From NCBI RefSeq assembly GCF_003722355.1, contig NZ_QWDD01000001.1:3153001-3217000 (forward strand): a stretch of 64,000 bases of DNA, given 5' to 3'. Shown piece after piece: positions 1 through 8,879 of this stretch (within the stretch, counting starts at the first letter, position 1; each line of letters starts with the position of its first letter). The position numbers and the translations under genes were made by a program. The stretch comes from Methylocystis hirsuta (lineage in GTDB: Bacteria > Pseudomonadota > Alphaproteobacteria > Rhizobiales > Beijerinckiaceae). The notes beneath the pieces are model-generated. The model searched no databases, was not told the DNA's origin, and worked only from the letters and a program-made list of their open reading frames with translations.

Positions 1-2
1 AA

Positions 3-848
3 ACGATCGAAGAGCACAACCTTCACGTCGCTGGATTTCAAAAGTTTGTAGAGGACTGGTTGAGGGATGTTAATGCAGCGGCCAACAACGGTCGCCACCC
101 CGGCATACAGGCCGCTTGGGAGGATATACTCACGCACCTTGACGCCAAATGCGGGCGCGAACCCCAGCCGTGCTTTCGCGATTCGTTAGCGCACCTCGAT
201 TCGGAAAAGGGTGAAAAGCTCTTCATAACTGGTCACAGCAAGGGCGGCGCCTTGGCCACGCTGGCGGCTTTGGACATTCCGAATAAGTTCGACGTCGCTC
301 CTCCGGTAGTTTATACGTTCGCCGCCGCGAAAGCTCTTACCAAGAGGCAGGCTGCGAATGAAATTGCCCGAGCCAGCAAAATCTGGCGGTTTGAGCGGGC
401 CGACGATCTTGTGCCTGCCCTCGCGCCAGATAGTACCGCCTTTTATTGGCCTTGGCCCTATGCTCATGTCGGTTCGTTGGCGCTGCTAGGCGCCGGCCGG
501 ACGAAGCTCTTTCCGCCGAGCCCTAACGGCATCTACGATCCAAATGATCAAGACCGCATCCACTCCATTCTTTTCGATGCCGCGACGTCCGCACCGATCA
601 ATGTCCTCGCAAGCCTGGCTGCGTTTGATCTGATCGGTGCGCTAAAAAAAGTCATTAATGGCGGCGAACCGGCTTGCCGAAAGTTCATCGACGCTCATTT
701 TGCCGTGTTTTCCGATGTCCGCGAACTCGCACGCAACGGGGACTCCTCTGGGCCAGGTTTTTTTGTCGACGACCTTACGGACGGCAACAACGACAAGATT
801 CTATGGGGCTATGGCCAGTGGTGTAAGCTTCTCAAATTTATAGACTGA
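3..848 (+). CDS. Class 3-type lipase/esterase, 5' truncated by window edge
   Basis: The reading frame is open to the first base of the window, so the true start lies outside; the first in-window start (TTG at 60) is probably internal. The product is an alpha/beta hydrolase of the lipase class 3 type. The nucleophile elbow GHSKGG is encoded near 231-248. It is followed by an acidic turn (RADDLVPALAP, about 50 residues later) and PYAHVG, which supply plausible catalytic Asp and His after the Ser. No membrane segment is visible in the part seen. The gene ends at TGA and is followed by about 105 bp of non-coding sequence before aspS. The substrate cannot be told. Some family members are secreted, but the N-terminus is missing, so the location is unknown. 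Confidence 0.75.
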   Translation, partial: TIEEHNLHVAGFQKFVEDWLRDVNAAANNGRHPGIQAAWEDILTHLDAKCGREPQPCFRDSLAHLDSEKGEKLFITGHSKGGALATLAALDIPNKFDVAPPVVYTFAAAKALTKRQAANEIARASKIWRFERADDLVPALAPDSTAFYWPWPYAHVGSLALLGAGRTKLFPPSPNGIYDPNDQDRIHSILFDAATSAPINVLASLAAFDLIGALKKVINGGEPACRKFIDAHFAVFSDVRELARNGDSSGPGFFVDDLTDGNNDKILWGYGQWCKLLKFID

Positions 849-953
849 GTCGCCGCTCGCATCCATTATGCTGGCTTGACAGCCGGCCCTTCGGCGTGCG
901 CTTTTCCGCGCTAATCGCGCTGAGCGCCTTTCCACGCCGAGACTGCCTATCCC

Positions 954-2735
954 ATGCATCGCTACCGTTCGCATAATTGCGGAGAACCAAACGAATCGCT
1001 CGTCGGCGAGAAAATCCGGCTCTCCGGCTGGTGCCATCGCATCCGCGATCACGGCGGCGTGCTGTTCGTCGACCTGCGCGATCACTACGGGCTGACGCAA
1101 TGCGTCGTCGACCCCGATTCGCCCGCCTTCGCGCAGGCGGAGAAACTGCGCTCCGAATGGGTGGTGCGGCTCGACGGCGAGGTGCGGAAGCGCCCCGCCG
1201 GCACCGAAAATCCCGACATGCCGACAGGACAGGTCGAGGTTTACGTCAACGAAATCGAGGTGTTGGGCGCCGCCGCCGAATTGCCGCTGCCGGTCTTTGG
1301 CGACCAGCAATATCCCGAGGACACGCGGCTCAAATATCGCTTCATCGACCTGCGTCGCGAGAAGCTGCACCAGAACATCATGCTGCGCGGCCGCATCGTC
1401 GACTCGATCCGCATGCGCATGAAGCAGGCGGGCTTCTTCGAGTTCCAGACGCCGATTCTGACCGCTTCTTCGCCAGAAGGCGCGCGCGACTTTCTCGTGC
1501 CCTCGCGCCTGCATCCGGGGAAGTTCTACGCGCTGCCGCAGGCGCCTCAGCAGTTCAAGCAGCTCATCATGGTCGCGGGCTTCGATCGCTATTTCCAGAT
1601 CGCGCCCTGCTTTCGCGACGAAGACGCGCGCGCCGACCGTTCGCCGGGAGAGTTCTACCAGCTCGACGTCGAAATGAGCTTCGTGACGCAGGAAGACGTG
1701 TTCGGCGCGATCGAGCCGGTGCTGCGCGGGCTCTTCGAGGAGTTCGCCAATGGCAAGGCGGTCACGCAAAAATTCCCGCGCATTTCCTTCCGCGAGTCGA
1801 TGCTCAAATATGGCACGGACAAGCCGGATCTGCGCAACCCGCTGCTCATCGCCGACGTGTCCGAGGAATTCGCCCGCGAGGACGTGAGCTTCAAGGCGTT
1901 CAAAGGCAAGACCGTGCGCGCCATCCCCGCGCCGGGCGCCGCCGCCCAGCCGAGGAGCTTCTTCGACAAATTGAACGACTGGGCGCGAAGCGAAGGCGCA
2001 CCGGGGCTCGGTTATGTGATCTTTGAGGAAGAAGGCGGCGCGCTCGCCGGCAAGGGCCCGATCGCGAAATTCATTCCCGCGGAGGCGCAGGCCGCGATCG
2101 CCGCCAAGGCGGGCGTCAAGGCGGGCGACGCGGTGTTCTTCTCCGCCGGCGAAGAGACCGCCGCCGCAAGGCTCGCCGGCATGGCGCGCATCCGCATCGG
2201 CGACGAACTCGGCGTATCGAAGAAAGACGTCTTCGAATTCTGCTGGATCGTCGATTTCCCGATGTATGAGTGGAACGAGGACGAGAAGAAGGTCGACTTC
2301 TCGCACAATCCCTTCTCGATGCCGCAAGGGGGCATGGAGGCGCTGGAAAGTCAGGACCCGCTCACCATCCTCGCCTACCAATATGACATCGTCTGCAACG
2401 GCGTGGAATTATCGTCCGGCGCGATCCGGAACCATCGTCCCGACGTCATGAAGAAAGCGTTCGAGATCGCCGGCTATGGCGAAGACGTGCTGATCGAGAA
2501 ATTCGGCGGCATGTATCGCGCCTTCCAATATGGCGCGCCGCCGCATGGCGGCATCGCGCCGGGGGTCGACCGCATCGTCATGCTGCTCGCGGAAGAGGAA
2601 AACCTGCGCGAAGTGACGCTGTTCCCGATGAATCAGCGCGCCGAGGATCTGCTGATGGGCGCGCCGTCGGAAGCGACGATGAAGCATCTGCGCGAACTGC
2701 ACATCAGGCTGAATCTGCCGGAGGCCAAGGCGTAG
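954..2735 (+). CDS. aspS: Aspartyl-tRNA synthetase (probably Asp/Asn non-discriminating)
   Basis: Class IIb aminoacyl-tRNA synthetase of 593 residues, the normal bacterial length. An OB-fold anticodon-binding domain (residues about 1-110) is followed by the catalytic core with the bacterial GAD insertion. Motif 2 ([15 protein letters not shown], from about residue 220) and motif 3 (GIAPGVDR, about 532) are intact. The loop RDHGG near residue 33 carries a His where discriminating enzymes such as that of E. coli have Leu. His at this place marks the non-discriminating Pseudomonas enzyme, which also charges tRNA-Asn for later amidation by GatCAB; that reading is inferred. ATG 954 starts directly with the conserved MHRYRSH N-terminus. 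The stop is only 5 bp from the convergent gene that follows. Confidence 0.97.
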   Translation: MHRYRSHNCGEPNESLVGEKIRLSGWCHRIRDHGGVLFVDLRDHYGLTQCVVDPDSPAFAQAEKLRSEWVVRLDGEVRKRPAGTENPDMPTGQVEVYVNEIEVLGAAAELPLPVFGDQQYPEDTRLKYRFIDLRREKLHQNIMLRGRIVDSIRMRMKQAGFFEFQTPILTASSPEGARDFLVPSRLHPGKFYALPQAPQQFKQLIMVAGFDRYFQIAPCFRDEDARADRSPGEFYQLDVEMSFVTQEDVFGAIEPVLRGLFEEFANGKAVTQKFPRISFRESMLKYGTDKPDLRNPLLIADVSEEFAREDVSFKAFKGKTVRAIPAPGAAAQPRSFFDKLNDWARSEGAPGLGYVIFEEEGGALAGKGPIAKFIPAEAQAAIAAKAGVKAGDAVFFSAGEETAAARLAGMARIRIGDELGVSKKDVFEFCWIVDFPMYEWNEDEKKVDFSHNPFSMPQGGMEALESQDPLTILAYQYDIVCNGVELSSGAIRNHRPDVMKKAFEIAGYGEDVLIEKFGGMYRAFQYGAPPHGGIAPGVDRIVMLLAEEENLREVTLFPMNQRAEDLLMGAPSEATMKHLRELHIRLNLPEAKA

Positions 2736-2740
2736 ACGCG

Positions 2741-3799
2741 TTACGACAGCGGAGGCGGATCGCGGCGTTGGTCCGCGCCGCCCGGCCATCCGCCGCGCCG
2801 GAACGAGATCAGCATCGCCGCAAACATGGCAAGCGCGATCACGCCGAGCGCGCCGAGCTGCCCGATGGTAAGCGGAAAACGGAAATCGCTCGCGGTCGAC
2901 GCCTCTATGGCCGGCGCCGGCGCGACGACCTTAGGCGCAAGACCGAGCGCCGCCTCGGGCGTCTGCGCGTCTGTCGCAAGCAATGTGTCGGCGAGACCCT
3001 GTCGCGACATCCAGACCATGCCGTCCGGCGAAGCCTTGTGCATGAACTCCACCACCTTCGCCGACGGCAGTCCCATCTCATCGAGATAGGCCGCGACCTT
3101 GCGATAGTCCTTCTCCGAGGTCGAATGGCGCCCGATGTGCGTGACCAGGTCTTGCTCGTCGACGACGCGCGTCTCCTTCGAGATCACTTGGTCGCCCAGC
3201 ATCAGCGTGCGGGTCTTGAAGTAACGCACATGTTGCGTCTCGTCGTGCTCCGGAACGATCATCTTGTGCAGACCGACGCGCGCGTAAAGCGCGACGTGGC
3301 GCGCCTTGCCCGCCGCAAGCAGCAAGGGGCAGGCCGAGGCGCAATAGGCGCCGCTGACGGAGGGTCTGCCGCCCTCTAAGACCGCCACCGCAGACTGCGA
3401 TGTTTTCTTGGGCGCCGTGTTCTCTGCCGGCGGCTCGACGAGCGTGCGCGCGACGCTGACCTCAAGTCCTTTGGTGCGCAGCAAACGCCCCATCTCCATT
3501 GCGGCGTCGACCATGCCGCCGCCGGAGCTGACGAGCACTTGCGGCTTTCGAGCGCCGACCTGTTCCAGCGCCTTGCGAAACAGAGCGGGCGTTTCTTTCA
3601 CGAACGCCCCTTCTAACGAAATCCATTCGGGGCAGTTGGAAGGACAATCCGGCCCCGCCCCGCGCACGATCAGGACGCGCATGGGTGGGCCAAAATCGGG
3701 CGCCTTCGGTCGCGCGGCGGCGTTAGAAACGATCAGCGCCAGCCCGAGCGCCAGAATCAACGTATTCCACTTAAACATTCGTCGTCTCGCGACTCGCAA
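2741..3799 (-). CDS. Membrane-anchored ClpP/crotonase-fold periplasmic protein, function unknown
   Basis: A 352-residue protein with an N-terminal hydrophobic segment (about residues 9-28, ending near AAARP), which is a signal peptide or anchor. A second membrane segment lies near the C-terminus (about 313-334, before FRRGGWPGG). The central part resembles the ClpP/crotonase fold of predicted periplasmic proteins (COG3904-like): a strand with VSSGGGMVDAAMEMG, then SGAYCASACPLLLAAG, where Ser and Cys sit at the position of the protease nucleophile, then VGLHKM with a His. Whether it is a protease cannot be decided. Met8 is an alternative start. It converges on aspS and has no partner in an operon. 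Most of the protein would lie outside the cytoplasm. Confidence 0.7.
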   Translation of the reverse strand: MRVARRRMFKWNTLILALGLALIVSNAAARPKAPDFGPPMRVLIVRGAGPDCPSNCPEWISLEGAFVKETPALFRKALEQVGARKPQVLVSSGGGMVDAAMEMGRLLRTKGLEVSVARTLVEPPAENTAPKKTSQSAVAVLEGGRPSVSGAYCASACPLLLAAGKARHVALYARVGLHKMIVPEHDETQHVRYFKTRTLMLGDQVISKETRVVDEQDLVTHIGRHSTSEKDYRKVAAYLDEMGLPSAKVVEFMHKASPDGMVWMSRQGLADTLLATDAQTPEAALGLAPKVVAPAPAIEASTASDFRFPLTIGQLGALGVIALAMFAAMLISFRRGGWPGGADQRRDPPPLS

Positions 3800-3937
3800 T
3801 CGTCAGATACAACAACAAAGTTTACCGTCGCGCTAGATGCGCCGCGTTCCACTTGGCCAGACCGGCGGCGCGCGCCAAGGCTGCTAGAATTCGCATGCGG
3901 CTTCGATATCCACCCGGCGCTTTGCGGAGTTCTCGAT

Positions 3938-5422
3938 TTGTACAGCCAGCGGCAAAAAGAAATTCTTGCGGCGATCGCGCAAGGACTCAACCTACCTCAA
4001 CACTCGTCGCCTGTTCACGTCGATCAGACGCCTGGCTATGTCGACTCGCCCATCGAGGTTCACGACTTCGCCGTCGCGCTGATGGGCGCGATCGGCGCAA
4101 CAATCGCCTCTATCGGCGAGAGTCGCGGCCTGGGCGCGCAGCAGGTGCGAATCGACCGGCGGCACGCCGGCCTGCTGTTCAACGAGATCGCCTATTTCTT
4201 TCAGAGCGGCTGGCAATTCGACATCAGCGCCGTCCATACGGCGGTGAATAATTTCTATCGCACCCGCGATGGACGGCGCATCTTCTTCAACGGCGCCTAC
4301 CAGCATCTGCGCGACGGCATATTGCGCTATCTCGACTGTCCAAACGAGCGCGAAGCCATCGCCAAGAGCGTTGCGCGCTTTGATGCGCAGACGCTCGAGG
4401 ACGAACTTTCGGCGCTCGGCCTCTGCGCGGCGTTCCTGCGAAGCCCCGAAGAGTGGCGCGCACATCCGCAGGGCCGCGCGATCGGCGATACGCCGCCGAT
4501 CGAGCTTATACGGCAGGGCGACGCGGCGCCCGTTCCCTTCACGCCAGCCGCCGCCCGGCCGCTCGAGCGGCTTCGTGTTCTCGATTTCACGCATGTCGTC
4601 GCCGGGCCGACGATCGGCAAACTGCTGGCGGAGCATGGCGCCGACGTCATTCACTGCCGCAACCCCTATCTCGACCATATCCTCGGCTTCGACATCGACA
4701 CGTCCTTCGGCAAGAAGACCGCCTATATCGACCTGCGCGCCGACGCCGATCGCGCCCGCGCGCTCGATCTCGTTCGCGACTGCGACGTTTTCGTGCAGGG
4801 ATTTCGCTGGGGATCGCTGGCGAAGCGAGGATTCGGGCCGCAGGAGCTGTGGCGGATCAACCCGCGCCTGATCTACGTCGAGGTCAACGCTTACGGTTTT
4901 CAGGGCCCCTGGGCCGAGCGGCGCGGTTGGGAGCAGCTCGCTCAGGCCGCGACCGGCCTCGCCGCCATGCACAGCGCTGAACTTGGCGAGCCGGCGCTCA
5001 TTCCTGCCTATTTCAATGATTACGGTTCAGGCTGCCTCGGCGCGCTCGGCGTGCTCGCCGCGGTGCTGCGCCGCGCAGAGGAAGGCGGCCGCTGGATCGT
5101 CCGTGCGTCGCTCGCCAGGACGGCCATGCTCGGCATGCGTTTCGCCGCCAATGCGGAAGCGCCCATTCCCATCAGCCAGGACGATCTCAATCATTATCTG
5201 GTCGATCAGGACTCTCCGCTCGGTCTGTTGACGCGGGTTGTGCCGGCGATTCAGTTGGAGAAAACCCCACCCTATGTGGATCGCGCCGGAAGCTTTCCAG
5301 GCTCCTCAACGCTCGACATCGGGTGGGGACCTGAAGCTGTCGCGGCACACGCGCCGCCGCACCGGCCAACGTCGATCTTCCGGCGCGGCGTCGCGCATCT
5401 GCGCGGACGGCAAATCCTGTGA
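3938..5422 (+). CDS. CaiB/BaiF (family III) CoA-transferase-like protein
   Basis: The C-terminal two thirds match family III CoA-transferases: RLRVLDFTHVVAGP with the conserved fold entry, KKTAYIDLRADADR, VFVQGFRWGSLAKRGFG, then NAYGFQGPWAERRGWEQLAQ. The residue normally serving as the catalytic Asp in the GP...G(F/Y)D segment is Glu here (E332), so the acyl-transfer chemistry may differ or this may be a separate subfamily. About 200 N-terminal residues precede the recognised domain, which is longer than usual. TTG 3938 is the only likely start seen; the frame is open further upstream and codes plausibly, so the start is uncertain. The substrate is unknown. The gene stands alone between divergent and convergent neighbours. 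Confidence 0.65.
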   Translation: MYSQRQKEILAAIAQGLNLPQHSSPVHVDQTPGYVDSPIEVHDFAVALMGAIGATIASIGESRGLGAQQVRIDRRHAGLLFNEIAYFFQSGWQFDISAVHTAVNNFYRTRDGRRIFFNGAYQHLRDGILRYLDCPNEREAIAKSVARFDAQTLEDELSALGLCAAFLRSPEEWRAHPQGRAIGDTPPIELIRQGDAAPVPFTPAAARPLERLRVLDFTHVVAGPTIGKLLAEHGADVIHCRNPYLDHILGFDIDTSFGKKTAYIDLRADADRARALDLVRDCDVFVQGFRWGSLAKRGFGPQELWRINPRLIYVEVNAYGFQGPWAERRGWEQLAQAATGLAAMHSAELGEPALIPAYFNDYGSGCLGALGVLAAVLRRAEEGGRWIVRASLARTAMLGMRFAANAEAPIPISQDDLNHYLVDQDSPLGLLTRVVPAIQLEKTPPYVDRAGSFPGSSTLDIGWGPEAVAAHAPPHRPTSIFRRGVAHLRGRQIL

Positions 5423-5439
5423 CCGCCCCGACAGGCGCG

Positions 5440-5769
5440 TTAATAGGTATCGCGCCGGTTATCGCGCTTGTTGTGCCGTCCGCTGCCATAATATTCGCGA
5501 CGGCCATTGTTGTCTTCGAGCTCCTTGCTGGTCATCTTGAAATTGCGATCGAACTTGAGGTCGTAGCGCTTGCCGTCCTGACATTTCGCGTTGTCGACTT
5601 CGAATCTACCATCGTCGAATTCCATCTTGCCGCCGGAGCACTGCGCGTCCTTCATCGCTGAACGGATGCTGGATTTCTCTTCGCGGGTGAGCCGACGGTC
5701 GGCCTGGGCCGGCGTCGCCGCCATGCCGACGAGCCCGAGAAGCGCGATGCACGTCATCAGAGTACGCAT
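5440..5769 (-). CDS. Small secreted PepSY-like protein
   Basis: 109 residues starting at ATG 5769, preceded by a purine-rich site (AAGAGAAAGGG). A longer frame exists upstream but lacks a signal, so this start is preferred. The first 22 or so residues form a clean Sec signal peptide ending at AQA. The mature part has two Cys (AQCSGG and AKCQDG) that could form a disulfide, and a PepSY-like segment ending in KRYDLKFDRNFKMTS, followed by a charged Arg/Asn-rich tail. Such proteins are periplasmic and usually bind or inhibit peptidases or act as modulators; no specific function can be given. It converges on the CoA-transferase-like gene. Confidence 0.7.
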   Translation of the reverse strand: MRTLMTCIALLGLVGMAATPAQADRRLTREEKSSIRSAMKDAQCSGGKMEFDDGRFEVDNAKCQDGKRYDLKFDRNFKMTSKELEDNNGRREYYGSGRHNKRDNRRDTY

Positions 5770-6006
5770 GTTGAACCCTTTCTCTTGCAGCCGGAATGAA
5801 GCCGCGGCTGCGCCGTGCCGCCCAAAAGGCGAGCGATCTGCGGCCATATGAGGCGCCAGCCGCTATCGGAAAGGGGGTCGATTGAATGTTTCCGGCCCTC
5901 CGCCTTGCCTCCCGGGGCGCGGTCCCCTATAAGCGCCGCGGCGCCTGCGTTTCCGACACCCCTGGAGGCGAAGCAGCGCCTTTTCTTTTGATTAAAGGAC
6001 ACCGAA

Positions 6007-6648
6007 ATGGCCGAGACCAAGAAGCTCGCGGCCACGGTGCGCAGCGGGACAGGCAAGGGGGCCGCCCGCAGCGTTCGCCGTGAGGGCCGTATACCAGCAG
6101 TGCTCTATGGCGGCGGCGAAGCGCCGCAGCCGCTCTCGCTCGAAAAGAAGAGCCTCTCTCAACTGATTTTCGCCGGGCACTTCCTCACGACGATCTTCGA
6201 GCTCGACATCGACGGCAAGAAAGAGCGCGCCATCCCGCGCGACTATCAGCTTGACGTCATCAAAGACACGCCGATGCACGTGGATTTCCTGCGCCTGAAG
6301 CCGGGTTCGCGGCTGCGCGTGCAAGTGCCGGTGCATTTCACCAACCAGGAAGCGGCGCCTGGCATCAAGCGCGGCGGCGCGCTCAACATCGTCTATCACA
6401 CGGTGGAGATGTGGGTGCCTGCCGACAATATTCCGGAGGCCATCACCGCCGACCTGACGGGCATGGACTTCAACGATTCGCTGCATATTTCGGCGATTCC
6501 GCTGCCGGAGGGCTGCAAGCCCACGAATCCCGACAAGAATTTCACCGTCGCGAGCCTGACGCCGCCGGCGGGCGGCGGCGCCGAGGAGGCTCCGGCCGCG
6601 GCGGCTGCGCCTGCGGCCGCTCCCGCCAAGGACGAAAAGAAGAAGTAA
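6007..6648 (+). CDS. rplY: 50S ribosomal protein L25 (Ctc/TL5 form)
   Basis: 213 residues, matching the long two-domain form of L25. The 5S rRNA-binding domain lies at about residues 1-95, beginning with [20 protein letters not shown] and RIPAVLYGG. The TL5/Ctc beta-barrel domain lies at about 97-185. A low-complexity Ala/Pro/Glu/Lys tail typical of alphaproteobacteria follows. ATG 6007 is preceded by a purine-rich AAAGGACACC. The gene lies directly upstream of pth, the usual bacterial pairing, with a palindromic repeat in the 140-bp gap. The product is part of the central protuberance of the large ribosomal subunit. Confidence 0.96.
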   Translation: MAETKKLAATVRSGTGKGAARSVRREGRIPAVLYGGGEAPQPLSLEKKSLSQLIFAGHFLTTIFELDIDGKKERAIPRDYQLDVIKDTPMHVDFLRLKPGSRLRVQVPVHFTNQEAAPGIKRGGALNIVYHTVEMWVPADNIPEAITADLTGMDFNDSLHISAIPLPEGCKPTNPDKNFTVASLTPPAGGGAEEAPAAAAAPAAAPAKDEKKK

Positions 6649-6654
6649 CCCCCT

Positions 6655-6787
6655 CCTTGTCCCTCCCCCGCCGCGCTTCGCTTGCGGGAGAGGGAACGCT
6701 AACGATCGGCATTCTCACGAAGCTGGCGAACCGCCGGTTCTGCTCCCTCTCCCGCGAAGCCGGGGAGGGTTGGGGTGGGGGTATTCC
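6655..6787 (+). repeat. Intergenic palindromic repeat (C/G-rich Rhizobiales type)
   Basis: Two facing C/G-rich arms: a segment reading CCCTCCCCCGCCGCGCTTCG then GGGAGAGGG, and 40 bp later a segment reading CCCTCTCCCGCG then GGGGAGGGTTGGGGTGGGGG. Both fold into hairpins. The same motif recurs in inverted orientation at 36165-36304 between mtdA and hprA, so it belongs to a dispersed family. It fills the gap between rplY and pth, and its right end supplies the G-rich sequence just upstream of the pth start. Confidence 0.8.
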
Positions 6788-7393
6788 ATGCTGCTCCTTG
6801 TCGGACTCGGCAATCCCGGACGCGCCTACGCCAAGAACCGGCACAATATCGGCTTTATGGCGCTCGAAGCGATCGCCAAGCGACACGGCTTTCCACAAGC
6901 GCGGGCGCGCTTCCAGGGCCTCGTCAGCGAAGGGGCGATCGGCGGCGAAAAGGTCATGCTGCTGCAGCCGCAGACCTATATGAACGAGAGCGGCCGTTCG
7001 GTCGGCGAAGCCGCGCGTTTTCACAAGATCGGGCTCGATGAGATCGTCGTCCTTCACGACGAACTCGATCTCGCGCCGGCCAAATGCCGGATCAAGACAG
7101 GCGGCGGCGTCGCAGGCCACAACGGGCTGCGCTCGATCACCGCGCATCTCGGCAATGACTATAAGCGGCTGCGGCTCGGCATCGGCCACCCCGGCGAGAA
7201 GGCGCTGGTCCATGCTTATGTGCTCAGCGATTTCGCCAAAAGCGAGGAGCCCTGGGTGGCTGCGCTCTGCGAAGCGATCGCCGAAAATACCGGACTGCTC
7301 GTCAAGGGCGACGACGCCGGATTGCAGAACCGGCTGCACCTCGCCATGGACGCGAAGGGCTTTGGCGCGGTGAAGCGCGTCGGCGCGCAATAG
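6788..7393 (+). CDS. pth: Peptidyl-tRNA hydrolase
   Basis: 201 residues from ATG 6788; an upstream in-frame start (6770) would only add repeat-derived residues. The family signature [19 protein letters not shown] is at the N-terminus, with His19 matching the catalytic His20 of the E. coli enzyme. [10 protein letters not shown] supplies the conserved Asp, and [13 protein letters not shown] follows. It releases peptides from prematurely dropped peptidyl-tRNAs in the cytoplasm. The co-directional rplY-pth pair is the common alphaproteobacterial arrangement. With ssrA and sspB nearby, the area gathers three genes of ribosome rescue and its clean-up, though the insertion sequence now separates pth from ssrA. 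Confidence 0.96.
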   Translation: MLLLVGLGNPGRAYAKNRHNIGFMALEAIAKRHGFPQARARFQGLVSEGAIGGEKVMLLQPQTYMNESGRSVGEAARFHKIGLDEIVVLHDELDLAPAKCRIKTGGGVAGHNGLRSITAHLGNDYKRLRLGIGHPGEKALVHAYVLSDFAKSEEPWVAALCEAIAENTGLLVKGDDAGLQNRLHLAMDAKGFGAVKRVGAQ

Positions 7394-7441
7394 GCGAGGG
7401 CTCGTTCGCGCCACACGCCCGCTTCGACAAAAGCGCTGAAG

Positions 7442-7459
7442 ACGCACACGGTGGGGACT
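7442..7459 (+). repeat. Left 18-bp target site duplication of the IS
   Basis: The sequence acgcacacggtggggact occurs here and again, identically and in the same orientation, at 8847-8864, directly outside the two inverted-repeat ends of the IS element. Duplications of 15-18 bp are known for the ISTde1 branch of the IS1202 family. Confidence 0.85.
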
Positions 7460-8846
7460 GTCGATAGCGAATTAAGTTGGCCGGATTTGGTAGCACATCA
7501 TCTGTCCGCTGCTTCTACTTTTGTTCTCCTGTGGGATTGTGGGCAAGGCGAGAGCCTTGTCCACACTTCCACAGGCTGGCCGCCGAGCGGATTCAAGCGG
7601 CTTTTCTTTCTTCCTGGAGGGCGCCCTTTTCGTCGTAGCGCGCGAGGCATCGCGGGCCGTGGAAGACGGCGTGGGTTCCATCGGGATAGCAGCGCACCTT
7701 CACCCGCGCCTTGACGAAATGCGCGCGCAGCGGGCTTTCGGGAATCTGAAGCTTGAGCCGGTTGAACGACACGCAGTTGTCGTTGCCGACCTGGCGCTCC
7801 TCCTGCACGCATAAAATCTCGCAAAGATCGACGCCGGAGATCGCCACGAAAGCCGAGCCCTCCTGCGTTGGCGCCACCGCGAACCGGGCGTTGTGCGACG
7901 GAATATAGACCTCGCGCAGGAACCGGTTGGCCGCCGCGACCGTGTCGATCCCCGCAAGCGCCAGCTCCTTCACCAGTCGATCCTGCAAGGTCTGGAACAC
8001 CCGCTCCGAGCGCCCGCGCGCCTGCGGAGAATACGCCGCGATATGCTCGACGCCCAGATGCGCCAGCGCCCGTCCGACCTGCGTCGGCTTCGACCGGTCG
8101 ACCTTGCCGCCCGCTTCCGGCGTGTGAAAATAATGCGCGCCGCGATCCGTGTAGAGCGAAAGCGGCAGGCCATGTTCGCCAAACACCTCCGCCAGCGCGC
8201 GGAAGGTCGAAGCCGTCCCTTCCTCCTCGACCAGAAACGCCGAGTAGATTTGGCTCGTCGCGTCGTCCAGCGTGACGATCAGATCGAGCGCCGGCCGCCC
8301 CTCGAGCCACACATGCCGCGATCCGTCCTGATGCAGCATCATGCCGGGAAGCGGGCGCCGCTCGCGCTTGCGCCGATGCGCGCCGCGCTTGGGCGCCTTC
8401 TCCAGCAAACCCCGCCCATGCAGGAAGGTCTTCGTCCAGGTGTAGCCCCATTTGAACCCGTGCATGCGCACCAGATGCTCGTGAAAATGCTTCGCGGTGA
8501 AGCCAGCGTACCGACCGCGATACAGAGCCTCCACTTCTTCGCTCCGATCAACCGGAACCCGCTTGACAGACGCCTTGCCGAGCCGCCGGTCGAGAAGGCC
8601 CGCTTCGCCCTCCTCCTCATAGCGTTGACGCCAGCGCCGGAACGTCCGCTCGCCAACCCCCAACAGTTCCGCCGCTTCCAGCTGACTAAACTCAGCCGCC
8701 TCGTAACGACTCAATAGGCTCAGGAACTTGATCATTCGCACACCCTGAAGGGCTTCCGTCCGGCGCATCAAACCCTCCGAAAAGGGCCCCGACGCTACCG
8801 GACAGATCGTGCGCTACCTAAACCGGTCATATCGTGTGCTACTGAC
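7460..8846 (-). mobile_element. Complete IS1202/ISNCY-type insertion sequence (about 1387 bp)
   Basis: A single DDE transposase gene (7593-8771, minus) lies between imperfect inverted repeats of about 48 bp. The left end runs 7460-7508 and the right end 8799-8846. With one gap they share GTC..(G/A)..TAGC, CCGG(A/T)TT, GGTAGC(A/G)CA and ATCTGTCCG. The right end also holds two direct copies of an ATCGTG(C/T)GCTAC box, probably transposase binding sites. Identical 18-bp direct repeats flank the element, which indicates a fairly recent, intact insertion. It lies between pth and ssrA. Family assignment rests on the transposase type and the long duplication; no IS database was consulted. Confidence 0.88.
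7593..8771 (-). CDS. DDE transposase, ISNCY/IS1202 type
   Basis: 392 residues. The N-terminus has a helix-turn-helix of the GVGERTFRRWRQRYEEEG type (about residues 38-56) for end binding. The catalytic rve/RNase H-like core follows: MMLHQDGSRHVWLEG (Asp149), LYTDRGAHYF (Asp209) and ARGRSERVFQTLQDRL (Glu256) give a plausible DDE triad. A C-terminal barrel-like segment (VGNDNCVSFNRLKLQIP) is typical of ISNCY transposases. The start could also be Met13. The frame is intact and the element has complete ends, so it may still be active. Confidence 0.93.
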   Translation of the reverse strand: MMRRTEALQGVRMIKFLSLLSRYEAAEFSQLEAAELLGVGERTFRRWRQRYEEEGEAGLLDRRLGKASVKRVPVDRSEEVEALYRGRYAGFTAKHFHEHLVRMHGFKWGYTWTKTFLHGRGLLEKAPKRGAHRRKRERRPLPGMMLHQDGSRHVWLEGRPALDLIVTLDDATSQIYSAFLVEEEGTASTFRALAEVFGEHGLPLSLYTDRGAHYFHTPEAGGKVDRSKPTQVGRALAHLGVEHIAAYSPQARGRSERVFQTLQDRLVKELALAGIDTVAAANRFLREVYIPSHNARFAVAPTQEGSAFVAISGVDLCEILCVQEERQVGNDNCVSFNRLKLQIPESPLRAHFVKARVKVRCYPDGTHAVFHGPRCLARYDEKGALQEERKAA

Positions 8847-8864
8847 ACGCACACGGTGGGGACT
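8847..8864 (+). repeat. Right 18-bp target site duplication of the IS
   Basis: Identical copy of the sequence at 7442-7459, immediately outside the right inverted repeat. Only about 15 bp separate it from the first hairpin I assign to ssrA. Confidence 0.85.
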
Positions 8865-8879
8865 TTCACAAAATCCCGC

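Noticed and set aside
801..2381. 526-codon minus-strand frame opposite aspS
   Set aside because: Mirror frame of a GC-rich gene; aspS motifs are complete on the other strand.
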